Below, piece by piece: positions 9,806 to 19,838 of a stretch of DNA of 64,000 nucleotides. The stretch is from positions 37,127 to 101,126 of the forward strand of contig VKHL01000107.1 of assembly GCA_015146655.1 (NCBI GenBank). The letters are read 5' to 3'. Each line of letters opens with the position of its first letter. Positions within the stretch are counted from its first letter, which is position 1. The stretch comes from Ochromonas danica (taxonomy: Eukaryota > Sar > Chrysophyceae > Chromulinales > Chromulinaceae). The notes under the pieces are model-generated. The model was not told the DNA's origin, made no database searches, and worked only from the letters and a program-made list of their open reading frames with translations. A program made the translations under genes and the position numbers.

Positions 9806-12094
9806 CTACGGAGAGGAGGAGGAGGTCTGATCCAGAGAGCGCAGGTAGCAAGAAACATCCAATGGTCCTCCTGCTACCTCGTCTAACAAGCGCTGGCTGT
9901 CCGCGCTGGCGCCAAAGGCGAGGAAACGGTCTCTGAAGATCTGCCCTGCGCGGCGGTCCAGCGGGTCGGAGCGGAAGAGATGTTGCCAGATCTGAGCCGC
10001 GTAGGCCTTGGCGAGCAGGTAAGAGTAGTAGGAGCCGCCGTAGTTGATGAGGTGCGTGTGTGCGAAGGGGTTCATCATGGGCAGCGCCATGTCTTCCAGG
10101 CGCACGGCCTGCAGGGCGGAGGGTAGCAAGGTGCGCACCTGCTGCACCAGCTCGCCGTCCCTCTGAGCGTGTAGCACCCCCACGGGCAGCACGGTGAAGT
10201 CTTGCTGAGCCTGGGCGATGAGGCGCATCACCTCCTCCAGCTGGCGGTCAGGGCGGTCTGTCTGCAGAAAAGCGGTGGCAGCGCGAGGTCCGAAGAGCGC
10301 CTGGTCTGCCGCGGCGTAGAGCAGCTGCGTCTGAGTGCGCAGGCCTGTGAAGCTCTCGGCTTGGAGCGCCTGCTGCACGAGTTGTGCGCTGGGCGGGGCG
10401 CCCGTCTGAGAGTGTCTCGCGAAGCGCAGCAGCCATCGCTCATCCCGCGCGAACTGCTCCGTGAGATGCGACGGGATCTCGATGAAGTCCGTGCCGCCTC
10501 TCGTGCCTGAGAGGTGCTGGAAGTGAGTCTTGGAGCAGAGAGAGTGCAGCGCATGGCCCCACTCGTGGTAGAGAGTCTCCAGCTCCTGCAGGGACAGTCC
10601 CCCCGAGCCCTCTGCAGAGCTAGTAGAGCTACTAGAGCTACTAGAGCTAGTACTGTAAGGCTTGGGGGTGGAGAGCTGGAAGGAGAGCACCACCACAGGC
10701 AGCTGGCGACTGCTCGTGAGAGATGGAAGCTGCAAGGCGTCGCACCCGCACTGCACGATGAAGTGCGCGGCGCCAGGGAACTTCCCAGCCCGAGCGAAGA
10801 GGTCGAGGTAGACGACGCCCAGCAGCCTACCCTGCCGCCCCTCCTCCTCCTCCTCCCACACCTCCCACTTGTGCACCTCCTGCCCTCCCCCTTCCAGCCA
10901 GCTTTCACCTCGTTCTGGAGAACTCTTGCACACGCGTAGCCCGAAGAGTGTTTGGGTGAGGTCTCGCAGGGAGTCGAGGCAGAGGCCGAGGGGTAGGAAG
11001 GCGCGCAGAGCGTTCTGTGCACTGTTACCGCTGTGCACACGCTGTGTGGAGACCTGCTGCTGGAAGAAGGCGACGTCCCAGGGCTGCAGAGGCGCCTGGC
11101 TGACGAGCGCCTTGTTCCTCTGCAGCAGCTGCAGGTCGGCCATGGCCTGCGATCGCGTCACTCGCGCCACTTCGCGCAGCAGCTCCTCCACCTCCTCCGG
11201 CCGCTTGTAGATGTTCTTCAGCAAGCTGCGCTCCGCATAGCAGCGATAGCCCAGGAGGCGGGCATAGCGATGTCTCTGTCCGATGAGCTCCAGCAGCGGG
11301 AAGGCGTTGTCGCAGGGCGCGAAGGAGGAGCAGGTCCACAGACTCTTGCGCACCTCCTCCTCCTCCACACTGCGCAGCAGAGGGTAGACGATGCGGCGGT
11401 CCAGGCTGGTCGTCAGGTAGCTCCGGCTGGTGTCCTGGCGGCTCTGCGGGTGGTAGCGATCGAGCCAGACGCTGAGCCTCTGGAAGGCTGGCTGGTGGGG
11501 GAAGGGCCCCAGAGAGACCACCTGCGCGCTCTCCGTGAGGTTCATGTTGTTCTGAGAGAACGCCGTCTCTGCCTGCACAATGGCCGCCTGCAAAGCCTTC
11601 AGCTGGGCCTGCAGCTGGTCGGACAAGTGGATGCCGTCGACCTCGAAGTCTCTCTTGAGGTCCAGCGCGAAAGCCCGCTCCTCCTCCGTCAGACCCTCCC
11701 AGGCAGACGCGTCGCCCACCACCTCGCAGAGCAGCTGGTAGAGCTTCGGGTCGCTGTTGAGCTCGGCGATGAAGGCGGAGATGGTCTCAAAGGCTTCCTG
11801 CGCGCTCTGCAGGAAGGCGCCGTCTGTGTGCAGGTTGCGGCACGCCTCGGCAGCGTCGATGACACAGCAGAGGTCGTTGGAGACCGTGTCGAGCAGGTGC
11901 AGCACGGCGCTGGGCGAGAGAGAAGACGACCCCAGAGGCCCTCGCGAGGTGAGCAGCGCCTTCACTTCTTGGATCTTCTCCATCGCCTCCTTCGCACCCG
12001 TGCGGAAGCCTTCGGGCGTGCCATAACGAGGGCTTAACCCGAAGAGACCCGCTTTGGCTGCGGCTTTGGCCTGCTGAAAGAATAGTCGCCGCAT
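9806..12094 (-). CDS. MIPEP: Mitochondrial intermediate peptidase (M3 metallopeptidase)
   Basis: Single-exon gene of 762 residues, the usual length for this family. The catalytic zinc motif is intact as HEWGHALHSL near residue 510, followed by the typical HLSGTRGGTDFIEIPSHLTEQ stretch, in which this family carries the third zinc ligand just before the Pro. The N-terminus is rich in Arg, Ala and Gln (MRRLFFQQAKAAAKAGLFGL) and looks like a mitochondrial presequence leading into the family-typical GTPEGF. The enzyme removes an octapeptide from matrix proteins after the main processing peptidase has cut. HEWGH in place of the commoner HEFGH or HEMGH is a mild variation. The gene is head-to-head with SPF27 at only 174 bp, so the two probably share a promoter. 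Confidence 0.93.
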   Translation of the reverse strand: MRRLFFQQAKAAAKAGLFGLSPRYGTPEGFRTGAKEAMEKIQEVKALLTSRGPLGSSSLSPSAVLHLLDTVSNDLCCVIDAAEACRNLHTDGAFLQSAQEAFETISAFIAELNSDPKLYQLLCEVVGDASAWEGLTEEERAFALDLKRDFEVDGIHLSDQLQAQLKALQAAIVQAETAFSQNNMNLTESAQVVSLGPFPHQPAFQRLSVWLDRYHPQSRQDTSRSYLTTSLDRRIVYPLLRSVEEEEVRKSLWTCSSFAPCDNAFPLLELIGQRHRYARLLGYRCYAERSLLKNIYKRPEEVEELLREVARVTRSQAMADLQLLQRNKALVSQAPLQPWDVAFFQQQVSTQRVHSGNSAQNALRAFLPLGLCLDSLRDLTQTLFGLRVCKSSPERGESWLEGGGQEVHKWEVWEEEEEGRQGRLLGVVYLDLFARAGKFPGAAHFIVQCGCDALQLPSLTSSRQLPVVVLSFQLSTPKPYSTSSSSSSSSTSSAEGSGGLSLQELETLYHEWGHALHSLCSKTHFQHLSGTRGGTDFIEIPSHLTEQFARDERWLLRFARHSQTGAPPSAQLVQQALQAESFTGLRTQTQLLYAAADQALFGPRAATAFLQTDRPDRQLEEVMRLIAQAQQDFTVLPVGVLHAQRDGELVQQVRTLLPSALQAVRLEDMALPMMNPFAHTHLINYGGSYYSYLLAKAYAAQIWQHLFRSDPLDRRAGQIFRDRFLAFGASADSQRLLDEVAGGPLDVSCYLRSLDQTSSSSP

Positions 12095-12268
12095 GAGAAC
12101 AAGTCAACTCTGCCACTGCCACTCTCAGACATTCCCCAGCATTACACTATTGTTGTGGAGCGTGAGAGAATGACATTAACTTACTAAGAGAATACAGTTA
12201 ACTTACTAAGAGAATGGTCTCTTGCCTGTGTTATTCATCTATTGTTGTTGCTAAAAGAAAGAAGAAAG
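12095..12268. promoter_or_regulatory. Bidirectional promoter gap (peptidase / SPF27)
   Basis: These 174 nt separate two start codons pointing outward. The sequence cattaacttactaagagaat occurs twice in tandem form near 12170-12215. No TATA box is evident. Confidence 0.45.
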
Positions 12269-13266
12269 ATGATAGCGAATAATGTCGTTGTTGATGCTAT
12301 TCCAGCTTTGGACAAGGTAAAGTAACAGTTCTCTCTCTCTCTCTTATCTTATTCACCATGACCTAATCAATGTCTTGTGTCATCCAATGTGATTGATGTC
12401 TATGATGGTCTGTGACGGTCTGTGATGGTCTGTGATGGTCTTTGACGGTCTCTCAGGACTTCGAAGAGCCTTCCATGAGGGCGAGAGTGTTGGCACTGAT
12501 CGACGAGGAGATGAAGACCATGCCTACCTCCAAGAACTACCTCGACGCCCTGCCCTCCTTGAAGAAGGAGGAGGAGCTTGACGAGGTAGTGGCCCGCGTG
12601 GACCGCATGGCGCAGGAGGTGCGGCGCCGCCTTTCCTCCTCCTCCTCCTGCTCCTCCCCGCAGAGCCCCGACTCCGCGCTGGACAACGACGTGCAGGCCT
12701 GGAGGAACGCCTTGTCTCGTGCACAGGTCCTCCTCGCCCAGCAAGAGGCGCAGGTGAGCAAGGTGGACTCTCTGCTGGGGGAAGGCGTGGCCTCTGCTTG
12801 CCTCGCAGCCAACGCCTCCCTCGACAATCTGCAGCGCTTCTACCTCTCCAAGCTGCAAGAGGTGATGAGACAAGCGCACGAGGTGCAGAAGACGCGGCAG
12901 CTGCTGGCTCAGAGGGCCTACGGGCAGCTGTCGAAGGTGGCGGGGAGGAGAAGCGAGGCCCTCCTGCGCCGCCTGCACTGCGAGGCCTTCAGACAAAACC
13001 TCGTGGCGCGTCTGGCTGCCAGAGGAATCGATGCTGACGAGGCGATGAGAGTGAGAGAAGCTTCGAGTCAGGTGGAGGCCCTGGATGCGCGAGTCAACAG
13101 CACCATCCGACAGTACGAGGAGGTCAATGAGAGGCAACAGGAGGAGGAGGAGGAGGGGCATAAGGAGGGTGTGGTACATAAAGAAGTCTCGAGTGAAGAA
13201 GTGCAGGAGAAACATGCCGAAGAGGGGCAGGCGGAGACTCGACGCAAGCGAACACGTCGCATCTGA
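12269..13266 (+). CDS. BCAS2: Pre-mRNA splicing factor SPF27/BCAS2 homologue
   Basis: Two exons, 12269-12316 and 12457-13266; 285 residues. Exon 1 encodes 16 residues containing VVVDAIPALDK, the family's N-terminal signature (human VVVDALPYFD). Exon 2 continues with DFEEPSMRARVLALIDEEM and MPTSKNYLDALP, both typical of SPF27. The middle is coiled coil (QAWRNALSRAQVLLAQQEAQ). SPF27 is a core subunit of the Prp19/CDC5L complex that helps activate the spliceosome in the nucleus. The tail is longer than usual, with a Glu-rich stretch and a basic end (TRRKRTRRI) that could be a nuclear signal. The 140-nt intron contains six near-copies of tgtgatggtc just before its acceptor. Confidence 0.88.
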
Positions 13267-13594
13267 CACAACTAGACCAGTTAGTTAGTTAGTTAACTAC
13301 TATAGTACATTACAGCTACAGCAGTCGACTGCACTATACTACACTACACTACCTCTCCTGTACCCCGTACAGTAGACTACTGGAGTATACTGTAGCTCTG
13401 TTAACTTAGCAGTTAACTAACAGTAGACTAGCGGTGCTGTAAAGTGTGAAGAAGTTAACTGTCATTGTTATTGTTGTAGTTGCTGTTGAAGTTATTGTTG
13501 AGATTATGATACATTGTCTAGAGCATACGAGCCAGTACATACTTAGTGTACACTGACACTGCTGCACTGCACTGCTGGATGATCATGATCATGA
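13267..13594. other. Convergent intergenic gap rich in tag/cta motifs
   Basis: The 328-nt gap between SPF27 and the PX-EDR2 gene is made of gttagttagtta, actacactacact and gtagact-type short units. A gatcatgatcatgatcatgat run lies at about 13580-13600 at the very end of the PX-EDR2 coding region. No gene is seen. Confidence 0.4.
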
Positions 13595-15619
13595 TCATGA
13601 TGAGGATGGTGATCCACTAAGAGGGATGCGTGTCTCCAGGTTAGCTCGACTGAGCGTGGCAGCAGCGAGAACCTCCTCCGGCAGCTCTTCCTCGTGCTCT
13701 CCCTGGAGAATGATGCCAAACTTGACAACGAAGTTCTTAGCGTAGGTGCGGCAGAGAGACACGATGCCCTCTGCGATGGAGCTGGAGGCAACGTGCAGGT
13801 CAACTTCGAGGTAGTGCGGGCCTCTGAAGTAGCGCTGCACTATCTTCTGCCCCAGTAGACAAGGAGTGGGAGAGACTGCGGCACGGAGGATCCACGGCGC
13901 CTCCACCAAGACTGCCAGCAGCTTGAATCGTTTGTTTTGAAAGGCCGAGCGGTCCAACACGCCGGGCTCGCCTCCCTCAGGCCACACGATGTCCCTACCC
14001 AATCACACAACACAACATAGCACAGCAACACATTACTACACTATACTATACTACAGTATACTGCACTATAGGAGGTTTGGTCACGTACCTTCCCCAAGCC
14101 CTGGCAGTGGTCTGAACTGCCGCTACCGGCTCTCCTCGGCTGTATTCTTCTTGAGAAGTGACGCACTGGCTGGGCAGGTCACGGAAGCGCTCGAACAGTT
14201 TGGAAGCTTTCTTATAGCGCGCCTCCTTGAAGAAGGCTTTGGGGACAGCGAAGTAGAGCAGCGCAGAGAGAGGAGGGTCGCCGGGTATCTGGATGTTGAC
14301 CAAGAAGACAGACTCCACCTCCTCCACCAGTCGCCGCCGAATAGCCTCCAGTCGCCGCCGCACTGTATTGAGTAATGAAGTAGTGCATTATCACATTGTG
14401 TAGCAGTGTATCTATGACAAAGAGTGACTAGTCTAGCATAGTCTAGTATGGTCTCACCTATTCCGTAGCGAGCGATGTGGTCGTGTCTGTCTCCGAACTG
14501 TTTTCTGTCTACCTCGATGTACTCGAAGTGAAGGAAGACAAAGGGGGAAGGCCCCGCCTCCACCTTCTGACCGCTCTCCATGTAGTCCAAGTCTCGCACT
14601 CGGAAGCCATGAGTCAGGCCGGAGTCTTTCCCAATGGCCTTGGCCTCTGCAGTTTGGTCCAAGAAGGAGAAGTCCTTGAGAGATCTACCTCCACAGAAGC
14701 CGTCCTCCTCCTCCTCCTCTCCTCCTTCTACTCTAACCACACCACCCTGAGCCTTTGCTTCCCTGAGCTCCACCATACGCCGCGCTTCCTCCAGTCGAGT
14801 GAGGTGCTGCTGCAAGAGAAGGAACTGGCGGTAACGAGTCTGTCGAGCAGGATCGTCTCTCTGGAGGTCTGAGCGAGCCTCCCTCCGCACATAGCTAGCT
14901 CTGCCTATCATAGCCAGGAAGGGCTCCAACTGGTTGAGCAGAGGGTCTTTGGCGACGTCTCGAATGAAGAGCAGCACGTGTCGGCTGAGGGAGACGAGCG
15001 CCTCGCCCTCGTGCCTGTCCCTCTCCGCCTGCCCCTGCCGAGACAGAGACAGGCTGCTCCTCATGAACAGGTGCTTGCGCTGCTTCTTCAGCTCGTTCTG
15101 CACCTGTTTATAGGAGGGGAGAGAGGGCAGCGGGTGAGCGGGGTAGAGCGCGGCCAGGTCAGAGCGCAGAGCCACGAGATCATCTGCAGCGCGCCAGACC
15201 TCCCACAGCCCCGCCACCCGCAGACACAGCAGGGGGACTCCCTCCTCAGACACCTGCACCTTGGGAATGGCGTAGTCAGCTGTGCTGGGATCGAAGGGCT
15301 GGCTGGGCATGTGCGGTCGACTCTTCCTGCCCCTCCTCCTCCTGCTACTGCTACCTCTTCTGCTTCCCTCCGAGCCATCCAGAGTGTCAAACCAGACCAA
15401 GTAGACCAGATAGACTAGTTGAAGCAGCCACAGCTTCATCCCGACAGTGAGCAGGCTGTGGTCGGAGAAGAAGACGAGGAAAGCGAGGCAGAGCAGCGTG
15501 GCGACGTCTTCCAGAGAGAGCAACGAGAAGGACAGTCTGAAGAAGTCCAGCCGGGGCACTTCTCGCCCTCGATTACTTATCACCACCACATCCGTGCATC
15601 CCATCGACGGGAAGAGCAT
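13595..15619 (-). CDS. PX-like plus EDR2 C-terminal (DUF1336) lipid-binding protein
   Basis: Three minus-strand exons, 15619-14458, 14362-14089 and 13994-13595, giving 611 residues. An in-frame ATG at 15718 would add 33 residues. Two hydrophobic segments open the protein (LEDVATLLCLAFLVFF and LWLLQLVYLVYLVWF), followed by an Arg/Ser-rich stretch. A PX-like domain comes next (GLWEVWRAADDLVALRSDL, then LPSLPSYK). The C-terminal half is the EDR2_C domain: VNIQIPGDPPLSALLYF, FQNKRFKLLAVLVEAPWILR, LLGQKIVQRYFRGPHYLEVD and VASSSIAEGIVSL all match family landmarks. In plants EDR2 carries PH and START domains before DUF1336 and controls defence and cell death. A membrane-anchored PX form instead implies phosphoinositide-guided contact with an endomembrane. 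EDR2_C is secure; PX is moderately sure. Confidence 0.82.
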
Positions 15620-16002
15620 TGAAGAGAGCTCTGAGCTGATGGCACGGTAACGGCAAATCCCAGGGATCACCCACAGAGAGCAGATCTGCTGAGATGCGAT
15701 GCGATGCGATGGGATCATTGCAGGACAGAGACACACAGAGGCAGAGAGACTCGCCAGAATCACAGATTTCCAGATTTCCAGACTTAACTAAAGAGGCAGC
15801 CTCAGTGAGTTATCTGCTGGGAAATTGAGTGTGTGTGGTTGACTTCTTTGACTGGATGATGATAAGGTGGTGATATATATATATATATATATATCGACTT
15901 ATAGAATGAGACTGATAGGCCATGGATATCGCCGAAACATGTGCGAGGATGAGCGATGCCACAATGCGCAGGAAATGAGCGAACAACCTGTGGTGATTAT
16001 CA
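15620..16002. other. Intergenic gap with (AT)n
   Basis: The 383-nt region upstream of the PX-EDR2 gene contains gatgcgatgcgatgcgatg near 15693-15712 and an (AT)11 run at 15873-15894. It abuts the orphan ORF at 16003. Confidence 0.4.
15873..15894. repeat. (AT)11 microsatellite
   Basis: Eleven AT units lie between the PX-EDR2 gene and the orphan ORF. Confidence 0.9.
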
Positions 16003-16572
16003 ATGGTAAAGAGGAACTTCAAGATCCTGGGACCACATGATTTAAAGCACAATTTTCCAAACTGTCATTTGACTTCAGTTGAGAATGGTCGCCTTGTCAC
16101 ACATCGTGCTGCCGTTTATGTGTTAAGAAACCAAGTTTATACCTTACAAATCCCTCCATCTACTACTTATTCAGGTATTTCTTTCTTCTTGTTTGATTTG
16201 AACTGTTCTTTTTCGCAAGGGATGGAATTCATTACGAAATTACCTCCACGAGAATCGGGTCACTTATATATGATTCGTTCTTCGTATTCCAAATTTCCTC
16301 TGTTTGACGGTTTCTTGGTCGCCTTGCTTCCACACAATGTGAGAGAAGTGACTGGTTACCAAGTTAAGCTGGGACGTCATACACCTCAAAAAGCTGTGCC
16401 AAAGTGTGTGAATGGTGGTGGCGTCCTCATTCGTGGGATCGCTAGAGCTTCTCCGCGCGCTGTAATACCGAATGGATGGAGGTATATGGAACAAAATCAG
16501 ATAGAAGAGTTTCTCGGATACTCTCTTAAACCATTATCTTTAAGAGAGTATCCGAGAAACTCTTCTATCTGA
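16003..16572 (+). CDS. Orphan ORF ending inside a palindrome
   Basis: An ORF of 189 residues (MVKRNFKILGPHDLKHNF...) with no motif I recognise. It is AT-richer than its neighbours and uses more A/T-ending codons. The last ~60 codons lie in the left arm of the inverted repeat and the ORF terminates just inside the right arm, so its C-terminus is created by the inversion. It may be the remainder of an older gene truncated by a fold-back event. A possible hidden intron (ttcag before gtatttc near 16170) adds doubt. Expression is unproven. Confidence 0.35.
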   Translation: MVKRNFKILGPHDLKHNFPNCHLTSVENGRLVTHRAAVYVLRNQVYTLQIPPSTTYSGISFFLFDLNCSFSQGMEFITKLPPRESGHLYMIRSSYSKFPLFDGFLVALLPHNVREVTGYQVKLGRHTPQKAVPKCVNGGGVLIRGIARASPRAVIPNGWRYMEQNQIEEFLGYSLKPLSLREYPRNSSI

Positions 16573-16685
16573 TTTTGTTCCATATGCCTCCATCCATTCG
16601 GTATTACAGCGCGCGGAGAAGCTTTAGCGATCCCACGAATGAGGACGCCACCACCATTCACACACTTTGGCACAGCTTTTTGAGG
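16384..16685. repeat. 147-bp near-perfect inverted repeat (hairpin)
   Basis: Left arm 16384-16530 and right arm 16539-16685 are reverse complements with two mismatches, separated by the 8-nt spacer ccattatc. Transcription would give a ~300-nt fold-back RNA. No target-site duplication or terminal motif typical of a transposon was found at the ends. Confidence 0.92.
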
Positions 16686-17039
16686 GGTGAGAAAAGAGGA
16701 ATTGTTTAATTAGCCATTATTGCATCCTTTTCCTTAACTCTTTCGTTATGTTAAACGTTGGATACTGCTGTATCCCTCCTACGCACACACTCACTTTTCT
16801 CTGTCGACATTGTCAAATTTATATTTCATGTAAATAATGCGTTTCTTCTTTATACAACTGCCTTGGAACTGGAGGAGATCTTTAGATGCAATGATGGCTT
16901 TAGCACACTCCAGATCAGCTGACTACTAATCTACTCCCACTCCTCTCAGACCATATCGCCTCTTTGGACCTCCTCTTACTTCTATTAGCATCGTTGATTC
17001 TCAATAGCATGTGCTGGGCAGAGGCTTTGTTATAAAATG
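16686..17039. other. Intergenic gap after palindrome
   Basis: The 354-nt AT-rich stretch leads to the 3' end of ORC5 (minus strand). No ORF, RNA gene or repeat was recognised. Confidence 0.4.
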
Positions 17040-18781
17040 CTACCGAAAAGAGAAGTGAGCTGGCTGTCCATGGTAGAGATAGTCGCCAAGCACTAATCCC
17101 ATGGAGCGAGCGAGTTGGTCAGCCACTGCTTGCGATAGGCGACAGCCATAGCGAGGCACCTGCACTTTGAAGGTTCCGCCTGGCCCTGCGAACAGCAACC
17201 CCCTCCGCTGCAGCATGCCAATCTAACCACCAAACAACACATTATGCTCTTCAGACTTCTCCAGCTACTGCCTTGACATGATAACTCACCATAGCATGTG
17301 TGGATGTGTCGGAGTAGTCGCCTATGGAGACACCCTGCACTCGATGGAAGAGCTGCGCGTAGACCGAGAGCAGTCTCTCCACAGAGAACAGCTGCAGTCC
17401 TCCTCGCCCCTCATCAGAAGCTTTGCTTGCATTCTCTTCCCTATTAGATGCTCGTCGTCGCTGGCGCACAGTATCTCCCAGCAAGGTGAGGTTATCACTG
17501 GCGGAGGGATTGTGCGCAGCGAGGAATGCCGCGATAAGAAGGCAGCGGGTTCGTAGAGGAAGCGCACCCATCCAAGCTCCTCCTGCTGCTCCTCCTGAGA
17601 CTGGAGGGGGGGGCAAAGAATGCAGACTAGGATGCGCTGCGGTCAACAAGGCTTGTCCGCTCTGCCTAGCTTCGCCAATGCCAGCGCTACCATTGAGCTC
17701 AAGCTGCTGCAAGAGGTTGCGCAGTTCAGACACGCAAGCAGTGGATGCAGCAGCTACCACGAGGAGCTGCCGACAGAGGCGCTGTCTCTGCTCCAGACTG
17801 CTGGCTTTGCTTCCACCAATCGCCTTGCTGCCCATCGGTGAGAGACCTTCCGACACACTCCTCTGGCTAGGACAAAGAATCTCTGTAAGAGCTACAGCAG
17901 TGTATGCAGGAAAGGACACTGTAGGGAGGGTGAGCATTGAGGGATGGCGAGGGGGGCCATGGCGAAGCAGAAGAAGGTCTAGCCCCGCACAGCCTGTGCA
18001 CTGTGACACAGCCTCGTGTTACAGCTAAGATAGACACGAAGAGCAGGAGGACTACACTACCTGTTTGGCAAAGAGCAAGTCATCCTCGAGCAGTTCGTCG
18101 GGTAGATGGCGAAGGATGACTGCAGCGCGGCTCCTACCCTGGCCACGCAGCCACGCCCCCAACGCACGCAGCCATGCATGCAAGGTCTTCACTGTCTTAC
18201 CATCCATGACACCAGCGGCTTTCCCTGCCAATATCAAAGCGCTGAGAAGCTGCTGGGGAGTGCGACAGAGGCTTCCATCCACAACCAGCACAGCCTGGTA
18301 GGCTGCAGCAACGGTCAAGACTGCCTGCACGACTGTCAGCTTGCCGCACTCTCTTGGCCCGTAGATGTACAGAGGCCGCCTTACAAGGACGTTCTAACCA
18401 CGCCAGGCATCAGTAAAGTGAGTGACCACTGTCGCAGATGCCCAAGCCTGGAAGACTTACCGATGTGGACACATACTGCCAGACAGACTCGATCTGCTCT
18501 TTCCTGTGAGGCATCGCCTCCATCAGCCCTTTCAATCTCTTCAATCTCTCTTCGAGAACAGCTTTGGGGTTGGTTTTCTCAGTGAGGGCAGGGGCAGGAG
18601 AGAGAGGATCAGGCAGGTCCTGCTGTAACCCCATCGGGAAGTTGAGCTGCTCGAAGAATCGACGATTCCTCTCGATATTCAACCGCCTTCTCTCCTCCAG
18701 AGTGAGGTAAGACTCATCTATCTCCGCAGATGGAGAGAGAGGCGACTCCCACTCCCTGCTTCGCTTCTTCTCATTTTCCAT
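17040..18781 (-). CDS. ORC5: Origin recognition complex subunit 5
   Basis: Four minus-strand exons, 18781-18461, 18393-18061, 18000-17290 and 17222-17040, with introns of 60-68 nt; 515 residues. The AAA+ P-loop is GPRECGKLT at residues 119-127, so the residue after Lys is Leu instead of Thr/Ser. Later landmarks follow the ORC5 order: LPTVSFPAYTAVALTEIL, then CLLIAAFLAAHNPSASD, then the winged-helix region ending in VPRYGCRLSQAVADQLARS and GLVLGDYLY. ORC5 is part of the nuclear complex that marks replication origins. The N-terminal ~100 residues are coiled-coil and charged, an extension relative to human ORC5. The gene lies head-to-head with COX5B (230 bp). The identification rests mainly on the middle and the C-terminus. 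Confidence 0.85.
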
Positions 18782-19011
18782 TTGACCTGCCTATCCTCTC
18801 TGTCCCGGTCCAAGCTGATCGTCGAAAACCCGAAACATCAGATTTACGAAACTTCCCACGTCTGGGGCGGAAGGAGGTTGGGTTGTGCAGGCGTCCCGGT
18901 TGCGGGCTGCTGCTGGGGGAGTTGCACTCATCTCACTGCCTCATCACGGCCCACACAGCGAGAAGAGAAGCATCTCATCTCTTGATCATTGCCTCAATAA
19001 TATCAACAACT
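18782..19011. promoter_or_regulatory. Bidirectional promoter gap (ORC5 / COX5B)
   Basis: The 230-nt gap lies between outward start codons. Two gagaag-catctcatctc-type elements lie in the last 60 nt before COX5B. No TATA box is evident. Confidence 0.4.
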
Positions 19012-19448
19012 ATGTTCCGTGCTGTTGCCACTCGCTCCGTTCGCGCTGTCCAGGTTTGCAGCAAGCCCTCTTTTGCTCAGACTAGAGCTTTCTCTGGTAT
19101 CCTCAGTGACAGGGAGCAACAGGGTGGCCGTCGCAAGGAGGAGGTCGATGCCGAAGTCGCCGGCAAGGTTGCTTTCAACCGCGATCCTATCATTCCTGAC
19201 GAGAATGCTGGCACCAAGGAGAACCCCATCTTGGTAATTTTCATTTTCTTATTTTTGTCCACAGGTCTCTTGTTGAATACAAAATTTTGCTCTCCTTGTG
19301 TCGTCAGGTTCCCTCTGGCTTCCAGACCCGCCCTGTCGGATATGAGGACCCTGTGACCCACGCCATCACCTGGTTCAACCTGACTGCTGGCAAGCTCCAC
19401 TACGTCCCTGACCTGAACCTCTACTTCAAGCTCTCTCCTGTCGCCTAA
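19012..19448 (+). CDS. COX5B: Cytochrome c oxidase subunit Vb-like
   Basis: Exons 19012-19233 and 19308-19448; 120 residues. The N-terminus MFRAVATRSVRAVQVC is a typical mitochondrial presequence. The family block is present: AGTKENPIL followed across the intron by VPSGFQTRPVGYEDP, then ITWFNLTAGKLHYVPDLNLYFKL. In most members this region holds four Cys that bind zinc (G-C-x and C-P-x-C-G-x-x-Y-K-L). Here the first is Tyr and the CPxCG is VPDLN, and no Cys is left in the mature part. The protein is therefore a zinc-less Vb form. Subunit Vb sits on the matrix side of complex IV. The long U-rich 3' flank has no coding sign. Confidence 0.85.
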
Positions 19449-19838
19449 ATCCCTCTTGGTCCCCCACCCACCCCCTTTCAATCTTCCCCGTCCCTGCTGA
19501 CTCGCATTTGTATAAAGGGGTCGGTTGCGCTAGGATGAAATTGCGAGTAAGGTTTTGTGGTAGAAAGAGAGGAAATAGCCTGTGCGTCCTCTCTGTCCGA
19601 CTAAAAGCTAAAATCCTCTTTTGTCTACCACCACCCCATCCCAACTCAACCTACCCCTCCCCCTTCTCTCTCTCAAGGAAGTAAAAATGGACTTTCCTCA
19701 CAATCAGTTTGTTACGTGCCAGGGACGTAAAGAAAGCAACATGGATGCTTAACACACAAGCCGAAGATAGCTCTGCTCGTGGACTACACACTCCTATACA
19801 CTACATACACCCTATTCGTCGCACGGAAGGCAGTCAAG
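19449..19838. other. Convergent intergenic gap
   Basis: The 390-nt gap lies between COX5B (+) and phytoene synthase (-). It is C/T-rich directly after the stop. No gene is seen. Confidence 0.4.

Noticed and set aside
11033-12037. 334-residue plus-strand ORF
   Set aside because: Antisense shadow of the peptidase gene, whose HExxH motif and family blocks are on the minus strand.
12400-13269. 289-residue minus-strand ORF with hydrophobic start
   Set aside because: Antisense of the SPF27 coding exon; Leu-rich only because of the complementary codons.
16003-16572. Transposase or retroelement protein
   Set aside because: No DDE, reverse transcriptase or integrase motif, and no terminal repeats beyond the palindrome.
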